Source: Paracoccaceae bacterium
GTDB lineage: Bacteria > Pseudomonadota > Alphaproteobacteria > Rhodobacterales > Rhodobacteraceae
Assembly (NCBI GenBank): GCA_007128865.1
Contig: SKWP01000200.1
Coordinates: 1-5,248, forward strand
Direction: 5' to 3'
Length of the DNA stretch: 5,248 bases
The position numbers and the translations under genes were made by a program. Shown here one piece after another: positions 5,089 through 5,248 of this stretch (positions are counted from its first letter, which is position 1; each line of letters opens with the position of its first letter). The notes beneath the pieces are model-generated. The model was given only the letters and a program-made list of their open reading frames with translations. It searched no databases and was not told the origin of the DNA.

Positions 5089-5248
5089 CTGACACCGTCA
5101 AGATCAACCGTGGCCTGAAAGGCGTTTATTTCGAACGCTCTGGTGTCTCCGATATCGACGGGCGGGCCGGAGAGCTGCATTATCGCGGCTATTCCATTCA
5201 CGACCTGGCCACCCATGCCAGCTTTGAGGAAGTCGCCTGGCTTCTGCT
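5085..5248 (+). CDS. Citrate synthase family protein (citrate or 2-methylcitrate synthase), 5' end only
   Basis: The first 54 codons of a gene that continues past the right edge. The residues GLKGVYFERSGVSDIDG followed by GELHYRGYSIHDLATHASFEEVAWLLL match the N-terminus of short-form citrate synthases, including the conserved YRGY.I.dLa..a.FeEvawLLL run. The product condenses acetyl-CoA (or propionyl-CoA in the methylcitrate branch) with oxaloacetate. It lacks the roughly 40-residue beta-strand extension at the front of long GltA enzymes, so it is probably a paralogue of the housekeeping enzyme. GGAG (5072-5075) lies 9 bases before the ATG. Next to pta, it could draw the acetyl-CoA made from sulfonate carbon into the TCA cycle. 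Substrate choice cannot be told from the visible part. Confidence 0.85.
   Translation, partial: MTDTVKINRGLKGVYFERSGVSDIDGRAGELHYRGYSIHDLATHASFEEVAWLL

Noticed and set aside
1..5248. CRISPR array, tRNA/rRNA gene, transposase or long terminal repeats
   Set aside because: No spaced direct repeats, cloverleaf-like sequence, transposase motif or insertion-sequence ends were seen anywhere in the window.

Overview
This is a high-GC bacterial window from, most probably, an alphaproteobacterium of the Rhodobacterales (Rhodobacter/Paracoccus-like). Two things point there: about 65-70% GC with strongly G/C-ending codons from ~1330 onward, and the close-packed set xsc, tauE-type exporter and pta. Phylum-level placement is inferred from protein resemblance and composition; no search was run.

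Layout. Positions 1-~1320 are lower in GC (about 50-60% in lines counted by hand). They carry one minus-strand gene (57-1208) for a 383-residue protein with a C-terminal HNH-nuclease-like domain, read from its own promoter-like element (1245-1273). At ~1320-1331 composition jumps to about 78% GC. A short open stretch ending in TAA at 1433-1435 follows and may be the 3' remnant of a host gene cut by the accessory insertion. Next come a G+C-rich stem-loop and a Shine-Dalgarno, then xsc (sulfoacetaldehyde acetyltransferase, 1523-3301) and a tauE-like sulfite exporter gene (3308-4081), both on the plus strand. The pta gene (phosphate acetyltransferase, 4095-4982) lies on the minus strand, converging on tauE with only 13 bases between stop codons. 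Divergent from pta, a citrate synthase-family gene starts at 5085 and runs off the right edge.

How the genes work together. Xsc cleaves sulfoacetaldehyde, an intermediate of taurine and other C2-sulfonate breakdown, with phosphate to give acetyl phosphate and sulfite. The TauE-type membrane protein is expected to export the toxic sulfite. Pta converts acetyl phosphate to acetyl-CoA, and the citrate synthase-family enzyme could feed this into the TCA cycle. The genes that make sulfoacetaldehyde are not in the window, so the actual sulfonate substrate is undetermined. The HNH-like gene has no visible link to sulfonate metabolism and looks like an acquired, possibly defence-related, cargo gene next to the catabolic locus.
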